Counted from the stretch's first letter, positions 1-8,497 are shown. The stretch: DNA of 64,000 bases from Paractinoplanes rishiriensis (GCF_016862375.1 NZ_BOMV01000051.1:62001-126000), one strand, 5' to 3'. A program made the numbers and translations. Notes: generated by a model from the letters alone, not told the origin.

Positions 1-320
1 TTGAGCAGGCCCTGCAGACCCTTGTAGAGGCGGCCGACCACGCCGTCCTTGTACGCGTTGACCCCGGCCATGTCGATGCCGACCAGGTCGGCTTTGACGC
101 CGAACTGCTCGCTCTCCCGGGTCTGATCGGCGATCTCGGCGGCGTGCAGCAGCGCCTTGGTCGGGATGCAACCGCGGTGCAGGCAGGTGCCGCCCAGCTC
201 GGCCTTGTCGATCAGGGCTACCGAGAGGTTGAGCTCGGCGGCGCGCAGGGCGGCCGCATAACCACCGCTGCCCGCGCCAAGAATGACGATGTCGAAGGTT
301 CCGCCGTTCGGCTGGCTCAC
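1..320 (-). CDS. lpd: Dihydrolipoyl dehydrogenase, N-terminal part (cut by window edge)
   Basis: E3 component of 2-oxoacid dehydrogenase complexes; it reoxidises dihydrolipoyl groups with FAD and NAD+ in the cytoplasm. The visible 106 codons from the GTG at 318-320 contain the FAD-binding GAGSGG loop (about residues 15-20) and the redox-active disulfide motif GGTCLHRGC (Cys46 and Cys51) followed by IPTK. This combination is diagnostic of lipoamide dehydrogenase rather than mercuric or glutathione reductase, although the C-terminal half lies outside the window. A GGAG ribosome site sits just upstream of the GTG. It is divergent from the small gene at 485. Confidence 0.9.
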   Translation of the reverse strand, partial: MSQPNGGTFDIVILGAGSGGYAAALRAAELNLSVALIDKAELGGTCLHRGCIPTKALLHAAEIADQTRESEQFGVKADLVGIDMAGVNAYKDGVVGRLYKGLQGLL

Positions 321-484
321 GCTGACTCCAGTGGTCGCATCGTCGCCATGTGGGTCACACAATGGAAACGGTCACAGTATGTCCAGGCCATCTTTCCACT
401 TCTGCCACCGGTGGATGCAGCCAGGTGCCCTACGACACCCGCACTCGTCGTACCCTTGCGGGAATTGAGCGTGAGGAGCGCGCT

Positions 485-805
485 GTGGCCTGGTTTCGGC
501 GGCGCAAAGAGGCGGGGCGAGCGGCCGGCCGCCCCGTGCAACGTGCCGACCTTGAGTACCTTGCGGAGTTTGTCCGGTCCCGCCGGGGTGTGGAGGCGTT
601 CATCGAGCCCCGCACCACGGTGACCGAGACCACCGTGTTGCTCGTGGCACACGACGGCGAGTGGACCAGGCGCCGCATCGAGTCGCCCGAGATCGCCCGG
701 CGCTGGGCCCATCAGCTCTCGCTGCCGATCTACGACGTCAAGCTGATGGGCTACCCGCAGCGGATGCGCGACTACAACGAACGGCAGAAGCGCCGCCCGG
801 TCTAG
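485..805 (+). CDS. Small conserved actinobacterial protein of unknown function
   Basis: A 106-residue basic, soluble protein. I start it at GTG 485 because GAGGAG lies at 473-478 with good spacing; an in-frame ATG at 350 would add 45 low-complexity residues and has no ribosome site. The sequence begins WFRRRKEAG, has a middle region with TTVTETTVLLVAHDGEWTRR, and ends in RDYNERQKRRPV. No catalytic motif or membrane segment is visible. The place between lpd and pepA suggests a conserved core gene, but I cannot assign a role. Confidence 0.75.
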   Translation: MAWFRRRKEAGRAAGRPVQRADLEYLAEFVRSRRGVEAFIEPRTTVTETTVLLVAHDGEWTRRRIESPEIARRWAHQLSLPIYDVKLMGYPQRMRDYNERQKRRPV

Positions 806-812
806 CCGAGGC

Positions 813-2354
813 TCAGGCCCGGCCGATCTCGCCGATCACCTGGAGCAGGGTGCGGATCGGCACGCCGGTGCCGCCCTTGGTCCAGTACCCGGTGGCCTCG
901 CCGGCGTGGTAACCCGGCCCGGCGATGTCGATGTGCGCCCACTCGACGCCCTCGGCCACGAACTCGCGCAGGAAAACCCCGCCCTGCAACATGTGCCCGG
1001 CACGGTCCAGGTTGGAGTTGGTCTGGCAGATGTCGGCGACGTCCGACTCCATGCCCTTGCGGACCTCCTCCGGCAGCGGCATCGGCCAGGCCGGCTCGCC
1101 CACCCGCTCGCCGGCCTCGCGGATCAGGTCGACCGCGCCGTCCGAACCCATCAGCCCGGCGATCCGCTTGCCCAGCGCGATCACCTGGCCGCCGGTCAGA
1201 GTGGACGTCTCGAACAGGTAGTCGGCGCCGTCCGCGCAGGCCCGGCCGATCGCGTCGGCCAGCACCATGCGGCCCTCGGCGTCGGTGTTGAACACCTCGA
1301 CCCGCTTGCCGTCGAACATGGTGATGACGTCGCCCGGCCGGTACGCCGAGCCGGACGGCATGTTTTCCGCCATCGCGAGGTAGCCGGTGACGGCGACCTG
1401 CGGCTTGAGCGCGGCGACCGCGAGCATCGCGGCGCCGATCGCGGCCGCACCGGCCATGTCGGACTTCATCTCCCACATGCCGGCCACCGGCTTGATGCTG
1501 ATGCCGCCGGTGTCGAACGTGATGCCCTTGCCGACCAGCGCCACCCGTTTCGGCGACTCGACACCCTCGGGCCGGTACGCGAGGCGGACCAGCCGGGGCG
1601 GCGCCTCGGAACCCTGCCCCACGGCCACGATGCCGCCGTACCCGCCGGACTTGAGCTGGTCGAAGTCGAGCACCTCGACCTCGAGGCCGCTGCCCTCGAC
1701 CGCGGCCACCACGGCGTCGGCGAACTGCGGCGGGCGCAACTCGTTCGGCGCCATGTTGACCCAGTCCCGGGCCAGCCGGACCGACCGGGCGATCACCTCG
1801 GCCCGGACCACCTCGGCCCGCGCCGCGGCGTCGGCCGCGTCCGGCACGTGCACCTGCAACTCGGCCACCGGCTCCCGGCGGTTCGGCTGCGGCCTGGTCT
1901 TGTAGCCGGCGAACCGGTAACCGCCCAGGAGCGCGCCCTCCAGGATGGCCCGCAGCACGGCCGGCGCGTCCTCGTCGTCGGGCAGCGGCAGGGCCAGCGC
2001 CACGGTGCCGCTGCCGGCCAGGGCGCGCACCGCGGCGCCCGTACCCCGGCGCAGTTTTTCGGCCTGCGGCGCCGAGCCGGACGGCTCGTCGCCCAGGCCC
2101 ACCGCGACCACCAGCGGCGCCGCGACGGTGCCCAGGGTGGCCAGCTTCGTCACCTCGCCGGGCGCGCCGCTCGCCCCCAGCAGCGCCAGCGTCGCGGTGA
2201 GCTGTCCGTCGAACGCGGCGGCGATGCTCTCGGCGCCGGCGGCCGGCAGCAGGGCTCCGCCCTCGTCGGGCTGGCTGTGCAGGCCGATGACGATGGCATC
2301 GACGGCCAATTCGGCCGGGTCGGTGTCGACCAGGCTGAGGCTGGGCTGGCTCAC
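813..2354 (-). CDS. pepA: Leucyl aminopeptidase, M17 family
   Basis: Cytosolic manganese/zinc aminopeptidase that releases N-terminal residues from peptides. The 513-residue protein has the family's normal length. Its C-terminal catalytic half holds the M17 signature NTDAEGRMVLADA, the metal-binding region GKGITFDTGGISIKP and the Lys/Asp/Glu ligands these contain. The N-terminal half is the variable alanine-rich macro-like domain. Start is GTG at 2352-2354 preceded by GGAGAG. The 141-bp gap to gcvT holds the promoters of both divergent genes. In M. tuberculosis the equivalent gene (pepB, Rv2213) also lies near gcvT, as I recall it. Confidence 0.95.
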   Translation of the reverse strand: MSQPSLSLVDTDPAELAVDAIVIGLHSQPDEGGALLPAAGAESIAAAFDGQLTATLALLGASGAPGEVTKLATLGTVAAPLVVAVGLGDEPSGSAPQAEKLRRGTGAAVRALAGSGTVALALPLPDDEDAPAVLRAILEGALLGGYRFAGYKTRPQPNRREPVAELQVHVPDAADAAARAEVVRAEVIARSVRLARDWVNMAPNELRPPQFADAVVAAVEGSGLEVEVLDFDQLKSGGYGGIVAVGQGSEAPPRLVRLAYRPEGVESPKRVALVGKGITFDTGGISIKPVAGMWEMKSDMAGAAAIGAAMLAVAALKPQVAVTGYLAMAENMPSGSAYRPGDVITMFDGKRVEVFNTDAEGRMVLADAIGRACADGADYLFETSTLTGGQVIALGKRIAGLMGSDGAVDLIREAGERVGEPAWPMPLPEEVRKGMESDVADICQTNSNLDRAGHMLQGGVFLREFVAEGVEWAHIDIAGPGYHAGEATGYWTKGGTGVPIRTLLQVIGEIGRA

Positions 2355-2495
2355 TCGGGCTCTCCGCGGACTTCGGGGCCGGCGGCCTCATGGGTGGCCG
2401 GCTGGTCGGGCAGTCCCCGGCGCGATCGCGCCGAGGGGGAAACGGGCATCCCCGCGACAATAACGACTCCCAAGGTCACGGGTAAGTTGACTCTC

Positions 2496-3599
2496 ATGTC
2501 TGCCGACGTTGCCGATGACCTTTTCCGCTCACCGCTGCACGACCGGCATGTCGCGCTGGGTGCCAAATTCGCCGCCTTCGGCGGCTGGGAGATGCCCCTG
2601 GAGTATGCGGGCGGCGGGGTCCTGCGCGAGCACGCCGCGGTCCGCGAGTCGGCCGGCGTGTTCGACGTCTCCCACCTGGGCAAAGCCCGGGTTCGCGGAG
2701 CCGGCGCCGCCGACTTCGTCAACTCCTGCCTCAGCAACGACCTGGGCCGCATCGAGCCCGGCAAGGCGCAGTACACGCTCTGCTGCGACGAGGGCGGCGG
2801 CGTGGTCGACGACCTCATCGCGTACCTGTTCGGCGACGACCACGTCTTTCTCATTCCGAACGCGGCGAACACCGCCGAGGTGGTACGCCGCCTGGCCGCC
2901 GCCGCTCCCGCCGGGCTGACGGTGACCGACGAGCACCGGCAGCACGCGGTGCTGGCCGTGCAGGGCCCGCGCTCCGCCGAGGTGCTCGCCAAGCTCGGGC
3001 TGCCCACCGAGCACGGCTACATGTCGTTCGCCACGGCCGCGTTCGGCGGCACCGACCTCATCGTCTGCCGCACCGGTTACACCGGCGAGCACGGCTACGA
3101 ACTGGTGGTGCCCTGGGATGCCGCCGGCGCGGTCTGGGACGCGCTGGTCGAGGCCGGCGTGCAGCCGTGCGGCCTGGGCGCCCGCGACACGCTGCGCACC
3201 GAGATGGGCTACCCGCTGCACGGCCAGGACCTCTCGCTGGAGATCAGCCCGGTGCAGGCCCGCTGCGGCTGGGCCGTCGGCTGGTCCAAGCCCGAGTTCT
3301 GGGGCAAGGCGGCGCTCAGCGCCGAAAAGAGCGAGGGTCCGCGTCGCCTCCTGCGCGGACTGGAACTCACCGGGCGCGGCATTCCCCGCGGTCACATGCA
3401 GGTGTACGCGGGCGAGCAGCGCATCGGCGAGACGACGAGCGGCACGTTCTCGCCCACCAGGAAGGTCGGTATCGCGCTGGCCCTGCTCGACACCGCGGCC
3501 GGGATCAGCGACGGCGACCTCGTCGAAATCGACGTCCGCGGCCGGCGCATCGAGGCCCGCGTCGTGAAGCCGCCGTTCGTCCAGCCCTCGGTCCGCTAG
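2496..3599 (+). CDS. gcvT: Glycine cleavage system T protein (aminomethyltransferase)
   Basis: Transfers the methylene unit of the aminomethyl-lipoyl H protein to tetrahydrofolate, releasing ammonia. The 367-residue protein starts with SPLHDRHVALGAKFAAFGGW, as GcvT proteins do, and carries GGGVVDDLIAYLF with the conserved Asp pair for folate binding, then RTGYTGEHGYE and the C-terminal GETTSGTFSPTRKVGIALA barrel. I place the start at ATG 2496. No ribosome site is present, but TAAGTT at 2483-2488 ends 7 nt before it, so the mRNA may be leaderless. The gcvP and gcvH partners are not in the window. The stop codon lies inside a 14-bp tandem repeat. Confidence 0.95.
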   Translation: MSADVADDLFRSPLHDRHVALGAKFAAFGGWEMPLEYAGGGVLREHAAVRESAGVFDVSHLGKARVRGAGAADFVNSCLSNDLGRIEPGKAQYTLCCDEGGGVVDDLIAYLFGDDHVFLIPNAANTAEVVRRLAAAAPAGLTVTDEHRQHAVLAVQGPRSAEVLAKLGLPTEHGYMSFATAAFGGTDLIVCRTGYTGEHGYELVVPWDAAGAVWDALVEAGVQPCGLGARDTLRTEMGYPLHGQDLSLEISPVQARCGWAVGWSKPEFWGKAALSAEKSEGPRRLLRGLELTGRGIPRGHMQVYAGEQRIGETTSGTFSPTRKVGIALALLDTAAGISDGDLVEIDVRGRRIEARVVKPPFVQPSVR

Positions 3600-3632
3600 C
3601 CGCCGTCCGCTGGCCGCCGTCCGCTGGCCGCC
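3591..3632. repeat. Three tandem copies of a 14-bp unit covering the gcvT stop
   Basis: Units begin at 3591, 3605 and 3619 (gtccgct-a/g-gccgcc). The first copy differs by one base and contains the TAG stop of gcvT; the other two read CTGG at that position. A partial fourth copy begins at 3633. Confidence 0.85.
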
Positions 3633-3647
3633 GTCCGGGCGTTGGTT

Positions 3648-4403
3648 TTAGCGGAAGGACAGGCCGATCAGGGTTGCTGTGGTGGCTAGCTCGACGGCCG
3701 CGCCCAGCACGTCGCCCGTGATGCCACCGAACCGGCGTACGGCATGACGCACCAGCAGGACCACCGCCGACAGTGAGGCGACGACGCAGGCCGGGCCCTG
3801 CCACGGACGGCCCGGCACGGCGGCGGCCGCGGCGACCACGACGATGGCCGCGATGGTTGCTGCCACCGGGATGGGGACCGTGCCGGCCACGAGCGCGCCC
3901 AGACCCTGCGGGCGGGCCGGTGGCACCCCGCGTCGGCAGGCCACGGTGATCGCGAGGCGGCCGGCGGTCCAGGCCACCACGACTGCCAAGAGGCCTGCGG
4001 TGGCCACGGCGGCGGTCTGGATCAGCAGGGCGAGGGCGACGGCCGCGACGCCGAACGGCCCGATGTCCGGCTTCTTCATGATGTCCAGGGCGGCGTCGCC
4101 GGTCCGGTAGGAACCCAGCGCGTCGACCGTGTCGGCCAGGCCGTCGAGATGCAGGCCCCGGGTTAGCAGGGCACCCGCCGCGACGGTCACGGCGGCGGCC
4201 ACCAGGGTGGGCGCGCCCGCTTCGCGCAGCAGCCACAGCAGGCCGCCCAGGAGCGCGCCGAGGACGGCACCGACGAGCGGCGCCACGCTCATGGCGACCG
4301 CCGCGGCCGGCCGGTCCACCCGGCCGGGCCGCACCGGCAGCACGGTCAGCGTGGTGAACGCGAGCCGCAGACCCGCCGCCGCGTCGCCGGCGCGGCCGGT
4401 CAT
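3648..4403 (-). CDS. cobS: Adenosylcobinamide-GDP ribazoletransferase (cobalamin synthase)
   Basis: Polytopic inner-membrane enzyme that joins adenosylcobinamide-GDP to alpha-ribazole in the last steps of vitamin B12 assembly. The 251-residue protein is hydrophobic, with about six membrane segments. It carries the family motif LLTRGLHLDGLADTVDALGS and, after it, DIMKKPDIGPFGVAA, the conserved cytoplasmic loop that binds substrate. It overlaps the stop of the upstream cobU/cobT fusion by 4 bp (ATGA at 4400-4403), so the two are translationally coupled. The gene is convergent with gcvT. Confidence 0.93.
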   Translation of the reverse strand: MTGRAGDAAAGLRLAFTTLTVLPVRPGRVDRPAAAVAMSVAPLVGAVLGALLGGLLWLLREAGAPTLVAAAVTVAAGALLTRGLHLDGLADTVDALGSYRTGDAALDIMKKPDIGPFGVAAVALALLIQTAAVATAGLLAVVVAWTAGRLAITVACRRGVPPARPQGLGALVAGTVPIPVAATIAAIVVVAAAAAVPGRPWQGPACVVASLSAVVLLVRHAVRRFGGITGDVLGAAVELATTATLIGLSFR

Positions 4404-6358
4404 TCCCCGGGGGTGCTCGGGCGCGGCCGGTCCGGCTCTGGAGTGTCCGGGTCCGGGGTGGGTTCGGTGGTGGCCGGGCCTGGGCCGTGCGGGTCGGGCT
4501 CGGACAGGTCGACTTCGGGGTCGTTCGGGACGGTCAGCGTGGTGCTGCCGTCTTCGGCGAGGGTTTCGACGGCCCCGTCAATGGGCTCGCCGGGGATTTC
4601 GTCGTCGGGGACGTCGACCGGGGCCAGGAGGTCGTCGGGGACGTCCTGGCCGGCCAGCAGGGACGGGTGGACCTGGGCAGCCGCGGCCAGGCCCACCGCG
4701 GAGCGCAGCAGGGGCAGGGCGGCCAGCGCGTTCGCGCCCTCGCCGAGGCCGAGGCGCAGGTCGAGCACGGGGGTGAGACCCAGCACGTCGGAACCCTGCC
4801 GGACCAGCGTGAGGCTGCCGGTGTCCGGCAGCAGGCACCAGTGCCGCACCTGGCTGGCCAGGTCGCGGGCCACCAGGCCGGCCGCGATGCCGACCGGGCC
4901 GTCCAGCAGCACCGGCAGGCGCCGGGAGGCGGCGCCCAGCAGTGCGCCGGTGGCCACCGCCAGGTCGGCGCCGCCCAGATGGCGCAGGATGTCCTTGGCG
5001 CCGCGCGCCTCGTGCCGGATCCGGTGCAGGGCGTCGCGGACCGCGGCGCAGCGGCGCATCCAGGACTCGTCGTCGAACGTGCCGCCCGGACGCAGCACGC
5101 GGGGCAGCACGGCGACCGGTTCGGAGCCGGTGACCGCCGCCGAGACCGCCGCGGCCACCGCGTCGGTGCCGACCCCGATGGAGGCCAGCACCAGCAGGTC
5201 GCGGCCGGCGTCGGCGGCCGCCTCGGCCAGCCGCCAGCCCTGGCGCAGCGCGACCTCGACGGCCGGCTCGTCGAGCACCGGGCCGTCCTCGATCGGGCCG
5301 GCGGGGGCCACCCGCAGCACCGCGATGTCGGCGCCGGCCTCGCCGGCCAGACGGCTCAGCACGCCCTCGCCGCGCTCGACGTCGGCGACGCGGCGCTCGG
5401 CGTCGGCCGGGTCGTCGCCGGCCGCGGCGCCGCCCGCGTGGCTGCCCGAGATCAGCAGGACCCGCACCGACGCCCACGGCTGGGGGATCGTGGTGCGCTG
5501 GGTGGCGGCCGCGAACTCGACCGCCTCCACCAGGCTGCCCAGGCCGGCGCCGGCGAAGTCGAGGCTCACCAGGCGGTCGCGGGCGTCCGGTCCGGTGTCG
5601 CTGTGCGGCAGCGGCAGGTCCATGCCGGGTTCGATCGCCACGCCGCCGCCGATGACCGGCAACACCTGGGTGGGCTCCTCGAGCGCGGCGGCGACCGCGG
5701 CGGGGGCGGGTGCGACCGGCGCCTCGGTGACCTCGGGGACGACCAGGTGGGGTTCGGGGAGATCCTCCATCACCGGGACCGGAGCCGGGTCCGGGGCCGG
5801 GGCCTCGGGGTAGTCGGCGCCCTTGAGCCAGACCGGCCGCCCGGCTACCACGAACGCCACCCGGTCGCACACCTCGGCGAGCGCCTCGTTGGTGGTGCCG
5901 AGCGCGTCGGTGAACGCCCGGCCCACCGGCGTGGTGGGCACCAGCGACAGCCCCACCTCGGGGCTGACCAGCACCACCCGGGCGGTGCAGGCGCGCACCG
6001 CGGCGGCCAGCGCGGCCACGTCGGCCTGGTCGTCGTTCGGCTGCCGGGCCGGGTCGAGCAGGCCGGTCACCCAGCCGCCCAGGTCGTCGACCAGCAGCGT
6101 GTCGTCCGGCTTGGCCTCGGTCAGCAGCGCGGCCAGCCGGGTGGGGTCGGCGCCGGTCTCCTCGGTCGACCAGGTCTGCGGCCGGCGGCGTTGATGGGCC
6201 TCGATCCGGTCCAGCCACTCCGGGTCGTCCTCGCCGCCGACCGCGGTCGCCACATAGCGCACCGAGGTGGCGTCCGCCACCAGGGCCTCGGCGAACGCGG
6301 ACTTGCCGGAACGGATCCCGCCGAGCACCAGGGCCGTGCTCCACCGATCATCGGACAT
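4400..6358 (-). CDS. Fusion of CobU (adenosylcobinamide kinase/guanylyltransferase) with a divergent CobT-like domain
   Basis: A 652-residue protein with two domains. Residues 1 to about 185 are CobU: P-loop GGIRSGKS at 13-20, then VRYVATA, the ER/H-type region and LLVDDLGGWVT; this domain phosphorylates adenosylcobinamide and attaches GMP. After a Pro/Glu-rich linker, residues about 265-580 resemble CobT, the phosphoribosyltransferase that makes alpha-ribazole phosphate. The end is an acidic Pro-rich tail. The CobT part keeps the catalytic region LGLGEGANALAALPLLRSA, but where CobT has GEMGIGNTT it reads LASIGVGTDA, so one of the two usual acidic residues is missing. Start is ATG 6358; TAAGGT lies 7 nt upstream and no ribosome site is present. 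Confidence is high for CobU and lower for CobT activity. Confidence 0.85.
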   Translation of the reverse strand: MSDDRWSTALVLGGIRSGKSAFAEALVADATSVRYVATAVGGEDDPEWLDRIEAHQRRRPQTWSTEETGADPTRLAALLTEAKPDDTLLVDDLGGWVTGLLDPARQPNDDQADVAALAAAVRACTARVVLVSPEVGLSLVPTTPVGRAFTDALGTTNEALAEVCDRVAFVVAGRPVWLKGADYPEAPAPDPAPVPVMEDLPEPHLVVPEVTEAPVAPAPAAVAAALEEPTQVLPVIGGGVAIEPGMDLPLPHSDTGPDARDRLVSLDFAGAGLGSLVEAVEFAAATQRTTIPQPWASVRVLLISGSHAGGAAAGDDPADAERRVADVERGEGVLSRLAGEAGADIAVLRVAPAGPIEDGPVLDEPAVEVALRQGWRLAEAAADAGRDLLVLASIGVGTDAVAAAVSAAVTGSEPVAVLPRVLRPGGTFDDESWMRRCAAVRDALHRIRHEARGAKDILRHLGGADLAVATGALLGAASRRLPVLLDGPVGIAAGLVARDLASQVRHWCLLPDTGSLTLVRQGSDVLGLTPVLDLRLGLGEGANALAALPLLRSAVGLAAAAQVHPSLLAGQDVPDDLLAPVDVPDDEIPGEPIDGAVETLAEDGSTTLTVPNDPEVDLSEPDPHGPGPATTEPTPDPDTPEPDRPRPSTPGE

Positions 6359-6365
6359 GCCCCGT

Positions 6366-6371
6366 ACCTTA
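6366..6371 (-). promoter_or_regulatory. Likely -10 box of the cobU/cobT fusion gene (leaderless)
   Basis: Read on the minus strand this is TAAGGT, which fits the actinobacterial TANNNT consensus, and it ends 7 nt before the ATG. Transcription starting about 7 nt downstream would begin at the start codon. Confidence 0.5.
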
Positions 6372-6439
6372 AGGCCGGGCCGCACTTGCGGACGCCGTAG
6401 GGTGGAAGTGCACCGAGCACAGACGGAGGGGGACGGCGC

Positions 6440-6637
6440 ATGCCGTGGAGTTGGCGGTACGAGAACGTCGACGGTCAGCCGGTCGCTGGACCGGGCGAGA
6501 CGTTCAGCAGCCAGGCCGACGCCGAGTCGTGGATCGGCCAGGAGTGGCGCGAACTCGTCGGCTCCGGGGTGGCCCAGGTCGTGCTGATCGAGGACGACCG
6601 GGTCGACTACCGGATGAGCCTGCTGCCGGCGGACTGA
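6440..6637 (+). CDS. Small conserved hypothetical protein
   Basis: A 65-residue acidic protein starting MPWSWRYE, with an FSSQADAESWIGQEW stretch and a conserved-looking VVLIEDDRVDYRMSL end. A strong ribosome site (GGAGGGGG, about 6426-6433) precedes the ATG. The stop at 6635-6637 is one base from the ATG of the M50 protease gene, so the two form an operon. Function unknown; no membrane segment or cysteine motif is present. Confidence 0.75.
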   Translation: MPWSWRYENVDGQPVAGPGETFSSQADAESWIGQEWRELVGSGVAQVVLIEDDRVDYRMSLLPAD

Positions 6638-6638
6638 C

Positions 6639-7466
6639 ATGACCTACGAGCCGGTTTACACCAGGACACCGCGCAACGCGTTCATACCGAGCCCGGTGTT
6701 CGTCGGCATCGTGGCGGTCTTTGCGGTCAGCGGCTGGATGACCTGGAGCGGGTTCGGCAACGTCCGGATCGACGTGTTCCTCTTCATCGTCACCGGCTGG
6801 CTCGTGTCGCTCTGCCTGCACGAGTACGCGCACGCCGTGGTGGGCTACTTCTCCGGCGACAAGTCCGTGGCCGACCGGGGTTACCTGCGGCTCAACCCGC
6901 TGAAATACACCAGCCCGCTGCTGTCCATCGTGCTGCCGGTGGTCGTGGTCATCCTGGGCGGCATCGGCCTGCCCGGCGGTGCGGTCTGGGTCGACCACCG
7001 GTACATCCGCAGCCGGCTCAAGGACTCGCTGATCAGCGCGGCCGGCCCGCTCACCAACGTGATCCTGGCGGTGGTGGTGGCGTTCCCGTTCCTGATCGGG
7101 CTGGGCCCGCAGCTGGTCGAGGCCGGCAACGGCCAGTTCAGCGTCGCCGGTGACCGGTCCCACCTGGAGTTCTGGTGTGCCCTGGCGGCGCTGGCGTTCC
7201 TCCAGGTCACCGCAAGCGTGCTCAACCTGCTGCCGATTCCCGGCCTGGACGGCGGCAGCATCCTGGCGCCCTGGATGAGCCCGGCCTACCAGCGCGCATG
7301 GAACCTGTTCGCCCCGTACGGCTTCATCCTGCTCTTCCTGGCGCTGTGGCAGACGAAGCTGGGCCAGTGGTTCTTCGACGTGGTGTTCTGGCTGTCCGAA
7401 AAGATCGGACTCTCCGAGGTGCTGATCCAGACCGGCCTGCAACTGATGCGTTTCTGGTCCAGCTGA
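6639..7466 (+). CDS. Site-2-type membrane zinc metalloprotease (M50)
   Basis: Predicted intramembrane or membrane-associated protease of 275 residues. The zinc motif HEYAH is at residues 61-65 in a transmembrane segment, and the second motif NLLPIPGLDGG begins near residue 196 and supplies the Asp ligand. About six hydrophobic segments are visible. There is no PDZ or CBS domain, so it belongs to the compact M50B group whose substrates are usually unknown. It follows the 65-residue gene with one base between them. The end of the gene, including the stop, is embedded in a strong hairpin (7447-7485) that probably terminates it and the convergent aldo/keto reductase gene. Confidence 0.9.
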   Translation: MTYEPVYTRTPRNAFIPSPVFVGIVAVFAVSGWMTWSGFGNVRIDVFLFIVTGWLVSLCLHEYAHAVVGYFSGDKSVADRGYLRLNPLKYTSPLLSIVLPVVVVILGGIGLPGGAVWVDHRYIRSRLKDSLISAAGPLTNVILAVVVAFPFLIGLGPQLVEAGNGQFSVAGDRSHLEFWCALAALAFLQVTASVLNLLPIPGLDGGSILAPWMSPAYQRAWNLFAPYGFILLFLALWQTKLGQWFFDVVFWLSEKIGLSEVLIQTGLQLMRFWSS

Positions 7467-7485
7467 GCGCCGGACCAGAAACGCA
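7447..7485. terminator. Bidirectional hairpin terminator overlapping the M50 gene stop
   Basis: A perfect 14-bp inverted repeat, 7447-7460 pairing with 7472-7485, with an 11-nt loop that contains the TGA stop of the M50 gene. Being symmetric and between convergent genes it can act on both strands. No long T-run follows, as is common in high-GC actinobacteria. Confidence 0.75.
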
Positions 7486-7492
7486 CGCACCA

Positions 7493-8491
7493 CTACGGCC
7501 GGCGGGCCGGGCTGATCGTCTTGGCCGGGTCCCGCTCGGTCACGGCGCCCAACACGTCGTCGACCGCCTTCATGAGGCCGGGCTCCAGGCGTACACCTGA
7601 TGCTTTGACGTTGTCTTTGACCTGCTCCGGACGGGATGCGCCGATGATGGCCGCGGCCACGTTCTCGTTCTGCAGCACCCAGGCCACCGCCAGCTGGGCC
7701 ATCGACAGCCCGGCCTCCTGAGCCAGCGGCTTGAGCTGCTGCACCGCGGTCAGCGTCTCGTCGTTCATCATCCGCGAGATGAAGGTGGCACCGCCGGCCT
7801 CGTCGGTGGCCCGGGAACCGGCCGGCGGCTCCTTGCCCACCTCGTATTTGCCGGTCAGGATGCCCTGCGCGATCGGCGAGAAGACCACCTGGCTCAGCCC
7901 CAGCTCGATCGAGGTGGGCACGACCTCGGCCTCGATCACCCGCCACAGCATCGAGTACTGCGGCTGGTTGGAGACGAACGGGATCTTGAGGTCCTGCGCG
8001 AGCTCCCAGCCGGCCCGCAGCTGGGACGCGGTCCACTCGGACACGCCGATGTAGAGCGCCTTGCCGGAGCGGACCACGTCGGCGAACGCCTGCATGGTCT
8101 CCTCGAGCGGCGTCGTGTAGTCGTAGCGGTGCGCCTGGTAGAGGTCGACGTAGTCGGTCTGGAGCCGGCCCAGCGACGCGTCGATCGACTCCATGATGTG
8201 CTTGCGGGACAGGCTGCGGTCGTTCGGCCCCGGCCCGGTCGGCCAGTAGACCTTCGTGAAGATCTCCAAGCCCGGACGGCGTTCGCCCTTGAGCGCCCGG
8301 CCCAGCACCTCCTCGGCGCGGCCGCCCGCATAGACATCCGCGGTGTCGAACGTGGTGATGCCTTCGTCGAGGGCGGCCCGCACGCAGGCGAGCGCGGCGT
8401 CCTCCTCCACCTGGGACCCGTGGGTGATCCAGTTGCCGTAGGCGATCTCGCTGATCAGCAGGCCGGAACGGCCGAGATGACGGAACTCCAT
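7493..8491 (-). CDS. Aldo/keto reductase family oxidoreductase
   Basis: NADPH-dependent (beta/alpha)8-barrel reductase of 332 residues, closest in pattern to the group that includes potassium-channel beta subunits. The catalytic tetrad is complete: Asp49 and Tyr54 in FDTADVYAGG, Lys80 in EIFTKVYW and His121 in YQAHRYD. C-terminal cofactor-binding residues lie in AAIIGASRPEQV. The substrate cannot be told. The ATG at 8491 has no ribosome site, but TAGGGT (minus strand, 8498-8503) ends 6 nt before it. Only 13 bp separate it from the end of the large WG-repeat gene upstream on the same strand. Confidence 0.92.
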   Translation of the reverse strand: MEFRHLGRSGLLISEIAYGNWITHGSQVEEDAALACVRAALDEGITTFDTADVYAGGRAEEVLGRALKGERRPGLEIFTKVYWPTGPGPNDRSLSRKHIMESIDASLGRLQTDYVDLYQAHRYDYTTPLEETMQAFADVVRSGKALYIGVSEWTASQLRAGWELAQDLKIPFVSNQPQYSMLWRVIEAEVVPTSIELGLSQVVFSPIAQGILTGKYEVGKEPPAGSRATDEAGGATFISRMMNDETLTAVQQLKPLAQEAGLSMAQLAVAWVLQNENVAAAIIGASRPEQVKDNVKASGVRLEPGLMKAVDDVLGAVTERDPAKTISPARRP

Positions 8492-8497
8492 GGTCCG

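Noticed and set aside
906..2495. Long plus-strand open frame antisense to pepA that runs into gcvT
   Set aside because: High GC removes stop codons from shadow frames. GcvT similarity starts only at ATG 2496 and the upstream part is Arg/His/Gln-rich antisense noise.
2355..2495. Glycine riboswitch upstream of gcvT
   Set aside because: The 141-bp gap has no recognisable paired-aptamer core, and the likely -10 box is 7 nt from the ATG, which leaves no leader.
4487..6400. 637-codon plus-strand open frame opposite the cobU/cobT fusion
   Set aside because: Composition is shadow-like (Gly/Arg/His-rich) and the minus strand has clear P-loop and cobalamin motifs.
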